A stretch of DNA of 64,000 bases from Thiocystis violacea. GTDB taxonomy: Bacteria > Pseudomonadota > Gammaproteobacteria > Chromatiales > Chromatiaceae. Where the stretch lies: contig NZ_NRRG01000027.1 in assembly GCF_016583575.1 (NCBI RefSeq), positions 1 to 64,000 of the forward strand, read 5' to 3'. Of the stretch, positions 25,650 through 35,362 are shown piece by piece (position 1 is the first letter of the stretch; each line of letters starts with the position of its first letter). A program made the position numbers and the translations under genes. The notes under the pieces were generated by a model. That model was not told the DNA's origin. It saw only the letters and a program-made list of their open reading frames with translations, and searched no databases.

Positions 25650-27217
25650 CGGAAGCTCCAGGTCTCGCTCATGACATCCTCGCCGTGACGCAGAAAGGCG
25701 CGCAGGTCGGCCGGCCGGTTGCCATCGGGTTTCAGCTCGAAGAAGAGCCGCCAGCCCTGGTTCTCGGGATTGGCCTGGACCACGGGTTTCGACAACTCGC
25801 CCGAGGTGGTGTGAACGACCGCTTCCATCGGGCTCTCGGGGTCCAGCGCGGCGAGCGTCGGACCCGCGAAGTCGACCACGAACTTGCGTACATTCGGATC
25901 CAGGATGTCGGTTCCACCCGCGCCTATCCGGGTCGCGATGGCGCGACCACCGAGCATGCCGGCCTCCGGATCCTTGGCGAAGCGCAGTCGATAGGAGAAC
26001 TCAAGCTCCTGGCCGGGTTCGGTCGGACGTTCCGGGATCCAGTAGGCACCGATGTTGTCGTAGCGCTCCGCCGTGCTGGGGATCTCGATCAGCTCGACCA
26101 CGCCCTTGCCCCAATCGCCGATCGGCTCGACCAGCGCGCTCGGGCGATTCTGATAGTGGGCCTCCAGATCCTCGTAGGCGCGGAAGTCGCGGTCGCGCTG
26201 GAAAAGTCCGAAGGCGCGTGGATTCTCGACCTCGAAGCCGCTCACCCGTAGCCCGACCGGATTGACCAAGGGACGCCAGATGCGTTCGCCGAAGCCCGTC
26301 TCGACCAGCAGGCCATCCGAGTCATGGACCTCTGGACGGAAATCGTCGATGAAACGATCGGTGTTCTCGCCGTGGAAGAACATGCTGGTCAAGGGCGCCA
26401 CGCCGAGCTTCTCGACCGACTTGCGGAAGAAGAGCTGCGACTTGACGTCAATGACGGTTTCGGCGCCGGGGTGGATCAGGAAGCGGTAGGCCCCCGCCAC
26501 GCTGTCGCTGTCGAGCAGGGCGTAGACGGTGATCTCCGTGGTGTCGGGGTCGGGTTTGCGGATCCAGAACTCACGGAACACCGGAAACTCCTCCTGACTC
26601 GGCAGTCCGGTGTCGATGGCGAGCCCTCGGGCGGACAATCCGTAATTGAGGCCCTGCGCGACGGCGCGAAAGTAACTGGCCCCCTGGAATACGGCGACCT
26701 CGTCGAACAGCTCGTCCCGGTTGATGGGATAGATGAGCCGCAGGCCCGCGTAGCCAAGATCGGCGGGCATCTCCTGGGGCACCTGATTCTTGCCGTAGTT
26801 GAAGAGGTCGTGCCGAAAGTCCACGGGCGCGGCGCGTCCATTCTCGATCACACTGACCGAGACGCGATCCTTGTAAAGGAAGCCGCGCGGGAAGAGCTGC
26901 ATCTGAAACGGCAGACCATCCTTGCGCCAGAGGCTCTCCTCGGGCTCGAAACGGATGTCCCGGTATTTGTCATAGTCCAGATCGGCCAGATAGTCGGGTA
27001 GCTCCGGACGGTCGGGCGCGTAGGGATTGGCCGCCAGCTCGGCCGCGCGCCGCACGACCGCGGCGAAGGTGAAATCACCCGGCGCGCTTTCGACGGGGGC
27101 GGGTTCCACGACGCCGGTCTCGTCCGCGGCCAGGACGCCCGCGCCGAGCGCGAGCGCCAGACCGAGCGGCAACAATCGAAGAGCACGGGGGATGGTCATT
27201 GAAGGCTCGATGTTCAT
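25634..27217 (-). CDS. opgG: Periplasmic glucan biosynthesis protein OpgG (MdoG)
   Basis: 527 residues. A signal peptide (ALRLLPLGLALALGAGVLAAD) precedes the mature protein, which has the family hallmarks YDKYRDIRFEPEESLWR, FQMQLFPRGFLYKDRV, FRHDLFNYG and ASYFRAVAQGLNYGLSARGLA. OpgG acts in the periplasm on the glucan made by OpgH; recent work places OpgG-family proteins among beta-glucan-processing enzymes. It is the first gene of the opgG-x-opgH operon; the divergent region 27218-27432 must hold its promoter. The usual OpgG length (about 510 residues) fits. Confidence 0.93.
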   Translation of the reverse strand: MNIEPSMTIPRALRLLPLGLALALGAGVLAADETGVVEPAPVESAPGDFTFAAVVRRAAELAANPYAPDRPELPDYLADLDYDKYRDIRFEPEESLWRKDGLPFQMQLFPRGFLYKDRVSVSVIENGRAAPVDFRHDLFNYGKNQVPQEMPADLGYAGLRLIYPINRDELFDEVAVFQGASYFRAVAQGLNYGLSARGLAIDTGLPSQEEFPVFREFWIRKPDPDTTEITVYALLDSDSVAGAYRFLIHPGAETVIDVKSQLFFRKSVEKLGVAPLTSMFFHGENTDRFIDDFRPEVHDSDGLLVETGFGERIWRPLVNPVGLRVSGFEVENPRAFGLFQRDRDFRAYEDLEAHYQNRPSALVEPIGDWGKGVVELIEIPSTAERYDNIGAYWIPERPTEPGQELEFSYRLRFAKDPEAGMLGGRAIATRIGAGGTDILDPNVRKFVVDFAGPTLAALDPESPMEAVVHTTSGELSKPVVQANPENQGWRLFFELKPDGNRPADLRAFLRHGEDVMSETWSFRWVRE

Positions 27218-27432
27218 AGTGTCTCAAGGGTGTTCGAGGATTTTATCCTGGAATCGGGTTCCATCGTTCGTCCGGGCCGAGGCGTCGAATGGTCGGCGGT
27301 GATTCCGCGCTCGTTCCAGGCCAATAGAAATAATCAATCGTTACGTTTTGGATTTTCAATTTCCACGAATCTGCTCCGGGTTGTATCACGTCCGAGCACC
27401 CCCGCGACGCGGGAACGGAGGAGGACAACAAT

Positions 27433-28737
27433 ATGAAATTCCGATTGAGCATTGGCGCCATGGCGCTTCTGGTCGCTGGCGTGCCGCTGGCCAATCCACC
27501 GCTCGGGCTGCCCCCGGTGCCGGTCCCCGCGGACAACCCTCAAACACCGGAAAAGATCGCGTTGGGCGAAAGGATCTTTCACGACAAGCGGTTGAGCGCG
27601 ACTGGCGAGGTGGGTTGCGTCAGTTGCCACGACCCAGCCATGGCCTTCACGGACAGCCCCAAGCGGGTCTCGGTTGGCGTCAATGGACTGACCGGCACCC
27701 GCAATGCGCCGACCGTCGTCAACGCGGCCTACATGAAGAGCCAATTCTGGGACGGACGCGAGCCCTCGCTGGAAACCCAGTCGCATCAACCCTTCGTCAA
27801 TCCGGTCGAGGGTGGACTGGAGAACCACGCTCCGCTGCTGGCCGTCGTCCGCTCGGATCCCGACTACGCCGCAGCCTTCCAGCGCGTCTACGGGAAAGCC
27901 GGCGAGCAAATTACCATGACCGAGATCGGGCAGGCGATAGCCAGTTTCGAACGGACCCTGATCGCGGGCAACTCGCCCTTCGATCGCTACCATTACGGCG
28001 GCGACCCGAGAGCTCTGAACGACCAGGAGCGGCGCGGTTTCGACCTCTACCTCAACAAGGCCCGCTGCGTCTCCTGTCACGTCATCGAGCAGGATCAGGC
28101 ACTGTTCACCGACAACGCCTTCCACAACGTCGGCGTCGGCATCAACCAGATCCAGGACGAGATTCCGCCGCTGGCCAGTGCCTTCCTGGAGGCCAAGCGA
28201 CGGGGCGCGGACGTCGACAAGACGGTCCTCACCGATCCCAAGGCGTCCGAGTTGGGTCGGTTCGCCGTGACCGACGACATCTCCACCGTGGGCGCTTTCA
28301 AGACTCCGACGCTGCGCAATGTCGCCCGCACCGCGCCCTACATGCACGACGGGAGTCTGGATACGCTGCGCGAGGTGGTCATTCATTACAACCTGGGAGG
28401 GAAGAGCCAGGAGTCCGACCGCGTCAATCCCTATCTCAGCGGCGGCATCCGCCCGCTGGATCTCAGCGAGCCGGAGATCGATGACCTGGTGGCCTTCCTG
28501 GAAGCCCTGACCAGCCCGGAATTCGCCGCCACGACCGCAACGACAACAAGCCCCACGGGAGACGAGGACCATGAGCCATCCACTGTCACGGCGCAACTTC
28601 CTGAAGCAGGCGAGCGCGATCGGTCTGACCGGCCTGCTGCCGCTGAGCCTGGTGCGGTTGAGCTTCGCCAACCCGAGTCAGGACTTCACTTTCGCCTACC
28701 TCTCGGATTCCCACATCCAACACATCAAGGGGACTAA
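27433..28737 (+). CDS. MauG-like dihaem cytochrome c peroxidase
   Basis: 434 residues with a signal peptide and two CXXCH haem sites (CVSCH at residues 62-66 and 212-216), plus KIALGERIFHDKRLSATGEV and the FKTPTLRNVARTAPYMHDGS region carrying the distal Met/His-type ligand. These are features of the periplasmic bacterial cytochrome c peroxidase/MauG family, which reduce hydrogen peroxide or oxidise protein side chains. A GGAGGA site precedes the ATG. The domain ends near residue 378 (FLEALTSPEF), yet the frame runs on for about 55 residues of low-complexity sequence that overlap the next gene by 167 bases. This is unusual and may reflect a lost stop codon or a frameshift. Confidence 0.85.
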   Translation: MKFRLSIGAMALLVAGVPLANPPLGLPPVPVPADNPQTPEKIALGERIFHDKRLSATGEVGCVSCHDPAMAFTDSPKRVSVGVNGLTGTRNAPTVVNAAYMKSQFWDGREPSLETQSHQPFVNPVEGGLENHAPLLAVVRSDPDYAAAFQRVYGKAGEQITMTEIGQAIASFERTLIAGNSPFDRYHYGGDPRALNDQERRGFDLYLNKARCVSCHVIEQDQALFTDNAFHNVGVGINQIQDEIPPLASAFLEAKRRGADVDKTVLTDPKASELGRFAVTDDISTVGAFKTPTLRNVARTAPYMHDGSLDTLREVVIHYNLGGKSQESDRVNPYLSGGIRPLDLSEPEIDDLVAFLEALTSPEFAATTATTTSPTGDEDHEPSTVTAQLPEAGERDRSDRPAAAEPGAVELRQPESGLHFRLPLGFPHPTHQGD

Positions 28738-29641
28738 GTTCGTCCGCAATTGGGATCAGGGCCTCAAGCGCGCGGTGGCCGAGACCAATCTGCTCAGCCC
28801 CAAGCCGGATTTCGTGCTCTATGGCGGCGACATCGCCCAACTCGGCCTCAAGGAAGAGATCGACCACGGACTGGAACTGCTCTCACCCCTGCGTTACAAG
28901 ACCTATCACGCGCTCGGCGAGCACGACTATTACCTTGATCTCGGCGAATACTGGGAGCGCCGGATTGGCCCTCAGTACTACAGCTTCGACCACAAGGGCG
29001 TTCACTTCGTCGTGCTCAACAGCATCCTGACCCATGACGACTGGATCAATAAGTGGCCGACGCCGATGGATCGGATGATGACCATGGCCGGGCTGGACAA
29101 CCCCGAAGGCTCGCCCTTCATGGTCGGCGACAAGCAACGGGAATGGCTGCGCCGGGATCTGGCGAAGGTCGCCAAGACGACCCCACTGGTCGTGCTTTCG
29201 CACTCCCCACTGCAAAAGATCTTCAGGAACTGGAACTTCTGGACCGAGGACGCCGAGCAGGTCCAGGCCCTGCTCGCGCCCTTCGAGCGGGTCTCGGTGC
29301 TCTACGGGCATGTGCATCAGATCCAGTACAACCAGATCGGCAACATCAGCTTCAACTCGGCGATGGCGACCGCCTGGCCCTGGCCTTATCCGGAGACCTA
29401 CGCCCAGGCCCCGAGCCATCTGCCCGTGCTCACCGTGCCCATGAACCGCGCCGATCCCTTCCAGGAGCGCGACGCCACGGGCTGGCAGTTCGTCGACATC
29501 CACAGCGGCCGGGTCGCCCTGAACTACAGCCTCAATGACAACGGCAACCGTGTCGTGGCCTACAACGCGGCGACCGGACAGCCGGAGGACCAGGGTTTCC
29601 AGCCGGCGGACGCCCGCATCCCACCCCAGACGCACTACTGA
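28571..29641 (+). CDS. Tat-exported metallophosphoesterase (calcineurin-like)
   Basis: 356 residues. A twin-arginine signal (SRRNFLKQASAIGLTGLLPL, residues 6-25) sends the folded protein to the periplasm. The metal-binding motifs follow in order: DSHIQH, GGDIAQ, GEHDYY (in place of the usual GNHD), SHSPL and YGHVHQIQ. These coordinate two metal ions in phosphoesterases; the GEHD variant changes the Asn that usually bridges the metal. The substrate is unknown. The gene lies between a MauG-like peroxidase and a monohaem cytochrome c in the same direction (24 bases to the next gene), suggesting a joint periplasmic function. Confidence 0.85.
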   Translation: MSHPLSRRNFLKQASAIGLTGLLPLSLVRLSFANPSQDFTFAYLSDSHIQHIKGTKFVRNWDQGLKRAVAETNLLSPKPDFVLYGGDIAQLGLKEEIDHGLELLSPLRYKTYHALGEHDYYLDLGEYWERRIGPQYYSFDHKGVHFVVLNSILTHDDWINKWPTPMDRMMTMAGLDNPEGSPFMVGDKQREWLRRDLAKVAKTTPLVVLSHSPLQKIFRNWNFWTEDAEQVQALLAPFERVSVLYGHVHQIQYNQIGNISFNSAMATAWPWPYPETYAQAPSHLPVLTVPMNRADPFQERDATGWQFVDIHSGRVALNYSLNDNGNRVVAYNAATGQPEDQGFQPADARIPPQTHY

Positions 29642-29664
29642 GCCGAGGCGGCGAGGAGAGAGAC

Positions 29665-30072
29665 ATGCGAACGAAGAACATGATCGTGGCGGTGCTGTGC
29701 GCGACGCTCGTCCCGGTGGTCGGCCAGACCCTCGCGGATGAGTTCAGCCAGGCGGACCTGGAGCGCTGGAGCCAGCAATACATGGAGGTCGCCAACCAGG
29801 GTCGCCAGCTCTGGGTGAGCGCGGATCTGGGGACCAATGGGGTGGCATGCGCCCAGTGCCATCCCAACGCGGCCAACACCCACCCGGAGACCTATCCCAA
29901 ATTCCAGAAGCAGCTCGGCAAGGTCGCCAATCTCTGGGAGATGGTCAACTGGTGCATCCGCAATCCGCTGGAGGGCCAGCCGCTGGCGGCGGACGATCCG
30001 AGGATGACCGCCATTCTGTCCTACGTGACCTACGAACGGCGCGGCGTGGCGCTCGACCCTGGCAAGCACTGA
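29665..30072 (+). CDS. Small periplasmic monohaem cytochrome c
   Basis: 135 residues. A signal peptide (MIVAVLCATLVPVVGQTLAD) is followed by a single CAQCH haem site at residues 62-66. GRQLWVSADLGTNGVACAQC and the ANTHPETYPKFQ region resemble small Sox-type or generic class I cytochromes, with methionine candidates further on (MTAIL). A GGAGAGAG ribosome binding site precedes the ATG at 29665. It is probably the electron partner of the MauG-like peroxidase two genes upstream. A 10-base-stem hairpin follows (30084-30106). Confidence 0.82.
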   Translation: MRTKNMIVAVLCATLVPVVGQTLADEFSQADLERWSQQYMEVANQGRQLWVSADLGTNGVACAQCHPNAANTHPETYPKFQKQLGKVANLWEMVNWCIRNPLEGQPLAADDPRMTAILSYVTYERRGVALDPGKH

Positions 30073-30083
30073 GACGCAAGCGG

Positions 30084-30106
30084 GATCAGCCCAGGATGGG
30101 CTGATC
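30084..30106. terminator. Hairpin between convergent genes
   Basis: GATCAGCCCA (30084-30093) pairs perfectly with TGGGCTGATC (30097-30106) across a three-base loop. There is no T-run, so it is only a possible terminator for the two operons that converge here. Confidence 0.5.
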
Positions 30107-30128
30107 GCGCCCCGGCACGCGGCCCGGA

Positions 30129-31832
30129 TCATTTCTCCCGTGGATAAGGCCAGGCCATGATGCCGCCTTCCATCACCTTGACGTTCCGCCAGCCATGTCC
30201 TTGCAGGATGGCGGCGGCCTCGTATCCGCGCAGCGAGATTTTGCAGTAGAGGATGATCTCCTTGTCCTTATCTTGCGGCAACTCGTCCAGCCGACCGCGC
30301 AGGGCGCCGAGCGGGATCAGGGTTTCGCCGATCCCGAGCCGTATCTCTTCGAATTCCAGTGGATTGCGCGTGTCCAGGATGAAGCAGTCCGCGCCTGAGT
30401 CCACCCGCTGCTTGACCTCGACGACCGAGATCCCGCGCATGTGTCCGAGCAGTTTGTTCTGGAGCACATGCGCCGAGACGATGACGTGATCCAGCGCCAG
30501 TGAGTAGGGCGGGGCGTAGGGCAGGTCGGCGTTGGTCAGATCCTCGATCGTGAGCTGGCCGCGGATCGCCATGGCGACCGTCGCGATCCGTTTGCTGACA
30601 TCGCCGGGGCCGACGCACTGGAAGCCGAGGATGCGGCCGGTCGAGCGCTCCGCGACCATCTTGCTGATCATCGGCTTGCCTTGCATGTAGCCGGGGATGT
30701 CCAGTCCCGCGATGGTGACCGTCTCGATGTCGGTCAGGCCCAACTCGCGCGCGCGCCCGGCGCTCAGTCCGGTGATGCCGACCGTGTAGTCGAAGATCTT
30801 GCAGATGCCGGTATGGGTGACGCCGGGGAAGCGCGCGCTCCCTTCCTGGATCAGGTTCTGCCCGACGACCCGACCTTGCAGGTTGGCGATGTCGCCATAG
30901 GGCGCGCGCACCTTGTGGCCGGTGATGAGCGAGGTGCATTCCACGCAGTCGCCCGCGGCATAGATGTCGGGATCCGAGGTCTGCATGAAGGTGTTGACCT
31001 CGATGCCGCCCTGTCCGCCGATCCGCAGCCCCGCCGATTCGGCGAGCTTGACGTTCGGGCGGACGCCGACCGCGACCACCGCCAGTTGGCAGGGCAGCTC
31101 GGTGCCGTTGTCGAGCTTCACGCCCGTCAGTCGTCCCTGCTCGCCGAGGAAGGCCGCGACCCCATTGCCGGTGATGATGTCGGCCCCGTTCGCGCGCGCC
31201 TGGTTGTCCACCAGCTTGGCGATCTCGGGATCGAGGAAGGGGAGGATGGCGTCCGTTTTCTCGATGACGGTGGTATGGATGTCGGCCAGATGCAGCGCCT
31301 CGCAGACCTCGAAGCCGATCAGTCCACCGCCGACCACGACCGCCTTGCGGACCTGTTTCTGGTCGCGGACCGCCCGCAGCGCATCGGCGTCGCCGAGCGT
31401 GTGCAGGGTGGTGATGCCATCGAGTTCGATGCCCGGAACCGGCGGCAGGAGCGGCGTGGCGCCGGTCGCGATCACCAGTTTGTCATAGGGGAGAACGCGG
31501 ATCTCGCCGCTCGGCAGGTGCTTGCAGGTGACCGTCTTGGCGTCGCGGTCGATGGACAGCGCCTCGGTCAGCACATGGGCCTCGATCCGCTTGGCCTTGT
31601 CGAAGAATCCAGGGTCGCGCACGATCCCGGCCGGAGTGCAGATGAGCAGATTGCGATCGTCGAAGACGCCGCCGATGTAATAGGGATAGCCGCAGGAGGC
31701 CATGGACAGATCAGGTGCTTTCTGTACCAGCGTGATGGAGGCGTGCTCGTCCATGCGGCGCGCCTTGGCGGCGGCCTTGGGGCCGGCGGCCGAGCCGCCG
31801 ATCACGACGATCCTGAGGGGTTGCGAGACCAT
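30129..31832 (-). CDS. CoA-disulfide/persulfide reductase-like FAD oxidoreductase with C-terminal rhodanese domain
   Basis: 567 residues from the ATG at 31832, which has an AAGGA site six bases upstream; longer in-frame starts lack one. The N-terminus binds FAD (IVVIGGSAAGPKAAAKARR), the redox Cys sits in MASCGYPYYIGG (as the single active cysteine of CoA-disulfide reductases), a second Rossmann motif binds NAD(P)H (AVVVGGGLIGFEVCEAL), and YAAGDCVE closes the FAD site. A rhodanese domain fills the last ~100 residues, with a cysteine in the active loop LYCKISLRGYEA. This fusion matches NADH-dependent persulfide or CoA-disulfide reductases handling sulfane sulfur, fitting a sulfur-oxidising organism. 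Confidence 0.85.
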   Translation of the reverse strand: MVSQPLRIVVIGGSAAGPKAAAKARRMDEHASITLVQKAPDLSMASCGYPYYIGGVFDDRNLLICTPAGIVRDPGFFDKAKRIEAHVLTEALSIDRDAKTVTCKHLPSGEIRVLPYDKLVIATGATPLLPPVPGIELDGITTLHTLGDADALRAVRDQKQVRKAVVVGGGLIGFEVCEALHLADIHTTVIEKTDAILPFLDPEIAKLVDNQARANGADIITGNGVAAFLGEQGRLTGVKLDNGTELPCQLAVVAVGVRPNVKLAESAGLRIGGQGGIEVNTFMQTSDPDIYAAGDCVECTSLITGHKVRAPYGDIANLQGRVVGQNLIQEGSARFPGVTHTGICKIFDYTVGITGLSAGRARELGLTDIETVTIAGLDIPGYMQGKPMISKMVAERSTGRILGFQCVGPGDVSKRIATVAMAIRGQLTIEDLTNADLPYAPPYSLALDHVIVSAHVLQNKLLGHMRGISVVEVKQRVDSGADCFILDTRNPLEFEEIRLGIGETLIPLGALRGRLDELPQDKDKEIILYCKISLRGYEAAAILQGHGWRNVKVMEGGIMAWPYPREK

Positions 31833-32213
31833 GGAAAATCCTTGTTTGCTTGGTAAAAAAGTGTCGGCCATTGGTGAATACAGCGGTCGATCGCCCGGCC
31901 GGATACGCTTGTTCAGTATGCCGCAAGCCCGCTCATTTCGATTCGAGGATTCGCAACCCAGGGCTCGGGCGGCTGGCTTTTTCATCCCGCGCGCGACGAG
32001 CAGGCTTGCCCGCCGCCCTTGCTGACTCTCCGCGTCGGTCGCGCAAAAACGCGACGCCATCCTCATGATTGGGCATCGGCGCGCCGTGTGGCGAAATCCT
32101 GGGATACTATCGCGTCAGAATCAGGGAAAAACGGGCGATTGGGCCCGGCGGGCGGTTGGTCGTTGCCTGGTTCGAGGCCGATTCCAACATCATAGCGAGC
32201 CAAGGAGCATCCA
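31833..32213. other. Intergenic region between divergent genes
   Basis: 381 bases between the reductase and the hybrid kinase gene. No convincing coding frame, hairpin or promoter was identified. It must carry promoters for both directions. Confidence 0.4.
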
Positions 32214-35200
32214 ATGCGCCGTTTCCCGCCTCAGCCGGGCCTGGATACCGCTCCCGATATTCGCCATGACGGCGCGAGCGGGATCCATGCTGTTCCGGGT
32301 GCGCGCGCGGCGGTCGAGGCTTCCAGCGCTTACCGTCGGCATGAAAGAGGCTCGCTGCAAGCCTATCTCGGCTACTTTCTCGTTCTGACCGTCCTGGCCG
32401 GGGGCCTGCTGGGCTATTTCCTGATTTACACGCGCCAGCAAACCGAGCAGTCCGTCAACGCGGCCTGCGCGAACGAGGCCGTCATCATCGCCACCCGCTT
32501 CGATGCCACCCTGCGGCGGATCGACGCCACGACCAAGCGGATCGCCGAGGATCTCTCAAGCGCCGGGCCATCCATCGAATATCGGGAGCATATCAACGGC
32601 GATCTGCGCGCCTTGGAGCGGAATTTCCCCGAGTTGTCGGGCTACTACGTTTACGATGCCCAAGGCGCCCTGGTGTTCGCCAGCGACCACATCCGCGAGG
32701 CCGGCAACATCGCCGATCGGGCCTATTTCATCGCTACTCGGGAGGCTCCCAGGCCGGATCTGCTATTTTCCGAGACCCTGATCGGCAAGCACAATGGCCT
32801 GCCGGTCGTGGTGGCGCATCGCGCCATTCTGGGCGAGGCCGGCGAATTTCGCGGTCTGATCGTCGCCCCCATCAATCTGCCGTATTTTTCCCGGCTCTTC
32901 TCGGAAATTCAGGTCGGCGCGCACGGCATGGTGAGCATTCGCCGCAGCGATGACAGCCGGCTGGTCGTGCGCTGGCCGATCGTCGAATCCGAGATCAACC
33001 AGGCGGCCCGCCAAACGCCGCCCTATCAGCGCATCCAGGCCGGCGAGCCGCAAGGCGTGATCCGCTATATCGGCAAGACCGATGGCGTCGACCGAATCTT
33101 CGCGTTCCACAAGGTCAAGGATTATCCCTTCTACGTGCTGGTGGGCCGCGCCACCGAGGAACAATTCCTCGCGTGGTGGAGTTCCGCGATCATTTCGACC
33201 GTGCTGACCCTCTCCGGCCTGCTGCTGATGGCCGTCCTTCTCGCTCGGATCAGGCAAAGCGAGACGATCCTGCGCAAGAGCGAACAGCGCTTCCGTGACC
33301 TGGCCCTCACCCTTGGCGACTGGATCTGGGAGGTCGACCGCGAGGGGCGCTATACCTATGTCTCGGAACAGGTCGAGGGGATTCTGGGCTATCCGCCGCA
33401 CGCCTTGCTTGGTCGCACGCCCTTCGACTTCATGTCGGCCGACGAGGCCGCGCGCATCGGTGACTGGTTTCAGGAGCGGGCCGCCCGTCGCGAGCCCTTT
33501 CGCGATCTGGAAAACCGATGCCTGCACCAGGATGGGAGCGAGCGCGTCCTGCTGACCAGCGCCGTGCCGATACTGTCCGAAAGTGGGGATCCGCTGGGTT
33601 ACCGAGGCTCGGACAAGGACGTGACCGAGCAGAAACGCCTGACCGAGGAGCTGGCGCGCTACCAGCACCAACTCGAGGACATGGTGACTCATCGCACGGC
33701 CGAACTGGAGGCCGCCAACCTTGAGCTGGCCGAGGCCAAGCGGATCGCCGAGAGCGCCAACCAGGCCAAGAGCCTGTTCCTGGCCAATATGAGCCACGAG
33801 ATCCGCACGCCCTTGAACGGCGTGCTCGGGCTCGCCCAGATCGGCCATCGCCAGTGCGCCGGACAGGGCCAATCCCGGGACTACTTCGCCCGCATCCTCG
33901 ACTCGGGCCAGTTGCTGCTCGGCATCGTCAACGACGTCCTCGATTTCTCCAAGATCGAGGCCGGCAAGCTGGTGGTCGAGTCGGTGCCATTCGCCCCCCG
34001 ACCGCTGGTCGAGGAGGCTCTCGCCGTGATCGCCGAACGCGCCGCCGCCAAGGGCTTGACTGTCAGCTCCCGTATCGACGCCAATCTCCCCGACGCCTGC
34101 CTGGGCGACCCGACCCGGTTGACCCAGATCCTGCTCAACTTTCTCTCGAACGCCGTCAAATTCACCGACACCGGTGGCATTACCCTGGACGCCGGCCGGC
34201 GGGGCGACAGCCTGGTGTTCGCCGTCATCGATACGGGTATCGGTCTGACCCCGGAGCAGATCGGCCGCCTCTTCACCCCCTTCGAGCAGGCGGATTCCAG
34301 CACTACCCGCAAGTACGGAGGCACCGGCCTCGGTCTGTCGATCAGTGGTGGGCTGGCTTCCCTGATGGGCGGCGAGATTCGTGTCGAGAGCACGCCGGGA
34401 CGCGGTGCCCGCTTCGAAATCGAGTGGCCCTGCGTGGTGGCGGCGGTTCCCGTGGAAGCGGTTCGGGCCAGCGGTCAGGCCGGCTCGGAAAGGTCGCGGC
34501 GACTGGCCGGCGTCAGCATCCTCGCCGCCGAGGACAACGCGGTGAACCAACTGGTGCTGCGGGACATGTTGACGGGCGAGGGGGCGGTGCTCACCCTGGT
34601 CGAGGACGGTCGACGGGCGGTCGAGGCGGTCAGGCGTCAGCCCGACGCCTTCGACCTGGTTCTGATGGACGTGCAGATGCCCGAAATGGACGGATTGGAG
34701 GCGACGCGACGCATCCTGGCCCTGGTACCGGATTTGCGGATCATCGGCCAGACCGCGCACGCACTCGTCGAGGAGCGCGAGAAATGCCGGCGCGCCGGCA
34801 TGATCGATACCCTCACCAAACCGCTCGACCACGAGCGGCTTCTGTCCATGGTCCTTCGCCATCACGCGCCCTTGGGCGGAAGCGCCTCCGACACACCCGA
34901 GTCCTCCGCGGCCGCCGCCGAGCTGGCCCTGCGCCAGGCGCACCGAGGCCGCCGTCTCCTGCTCGTCGAGGATGACGAGATCAACCAGGAAATCGCGCTC
35001 GATCTGCTGACCGAGGGTCCGGAACTCCTGGTCGACGTGGCCGGGAATGGACAACTGGCGGTCGAGATGGCGGGCGTTGGATCCTACGACCTGATTTTGA
35101 TGGACATGCGGATGCCGGTGCTGGACGGGCCGGCCGCCGCGGCGGCGATTCGCCAGTTAGCCGGCTGCCGGCTCACCCCGATCCTGGCCATGACCGCCAG

Positions 35201-35330
35201 CGACCTCGTCGAGGACATCCAGTGCTGTCTCGACGCCGGCATGAACGACCATGTCGCCAAGCCGATCGAACCGGAGGTGCTCTATCGGACCTTGTTGCGA
35301 TGGCTGCCGAGCCAGGATCAGGCTAACTGA
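32214..35330 (+). CDS. Hybrid sensor histidine kinase (Cache-PAS-HisKA-HATPase-REC-REC)
   Basis: 1038 residues. One membrane helix near residues 48-70 ([20 protein letters not shown]) and a second near 325-345 flank a periplasmic dCache-type sensor domain. A PAS domain follows (about 360-480, [16 protein letters not shown]), then HisKA with the phospho-acceptor His528 ([11 protein letters not shown]), an HATPase with the N-box [13 protein letters not shown] and G-boxes ([21 protein letters not shown]), and two receiver domains whose acceptor aspartates are Asp819 ([11 protein letters not shown]) and Asp964 ([11 protein letters not shown]). No HPt domain is present, so phosphotransfer to a separate protein is expected. 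The signal and the target are unknown. Confidence 0.9.
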   Translation: MRRFPPQPGLDTAPDIRHDGASGIHAVPGARAAVEASSAYRRHERGSLQAYLGYFLVLTVLAGGLLGYFLIYTRQQTEQSVNAACANEAVIIATRFDATLRRIDATTKRIAEDLSSAGPSIEYREHINGDLRALERNFPELSGYYVYDAQGALVFASDHIREAGNIADRAYFIATREAPRPDLLFSETLIGKHNGLPVVVAHRAILGEAGEFRGLIVAPINLPYFSRLFSEIQVGAHGMVSIRRSDDSRLVVRWPIVESEINQAARQTPPYQRIQAGEPQGVIRYIGKTDGVDRIFAFHKVKDYPFYVLVGRATEEQFLAWWSSAIISTVLTLSGLLLMAVLLARIRQSETILRKSEQRFRDLALTLGDWIWEVDREGRYTYVSEQVEGILGYPPHALLGRTPFDFMSADEAARIGDWFQERAARREPFRDLENRCLHQDGSERVLLTSAVPILSESGDPLGYRGSDKDVTEQKRLTEELARYQHQLEDMVTHRTAELEAANLELAEAKRIAESANQAKSLFLANMSHEIRTPLNGVLGLAQIGHRQCAGQGQSRDYFARILDSGQLLLGIVNDVLDFSKIEAGKLVVESVPFAPRPLVEEALAVIAERAAAKGLTVSSRIDANLPDACLGDPTRLTQILLNFLSNAVKFTDTGGITLDAGRRGDSLVFAVIDTGIGLTPEQIGRLFTPFEQADSSTTRKYGGTGLGLSISGGLASLMGGEIRVESTPGRGARFEIEWPCVVAAVPVEAVRASGQAGSERSRRLAGVSILAAEDNAVNQLVLRDMLTGEGAVLTLVEDGRRAVEAVRRQPDAFDLVLMDVQMPEMDGLEATRRILALVPDLRIIGQTAHALVEEREKCRRAGMIDTLTKPLDHERLLSMVLRHHAPLGGSASDTPESSAAAAELALRQAHRGRRLLLVEDDEINQEIALDLLTEGPELLVDVAGNGQLAVEMAGVGSYDLILMDMRMPVLDGPAAAAAIRQLAGCRLTPILAMTASDLVEDIQCCLDAGMNDHVAKPIEPEVLYRTLLRWLPSQDQAN

Positions 35331-35362
35331 CGGGATCCGCTCGTCGAGCGTCCTGATTCGGC

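Noticed and set aside
32763-35054. A 763-codon open frame opposite the hybrid kinase
   Set aside because: Antisense shadow; the kinase on the plus strand has all expected motifs.
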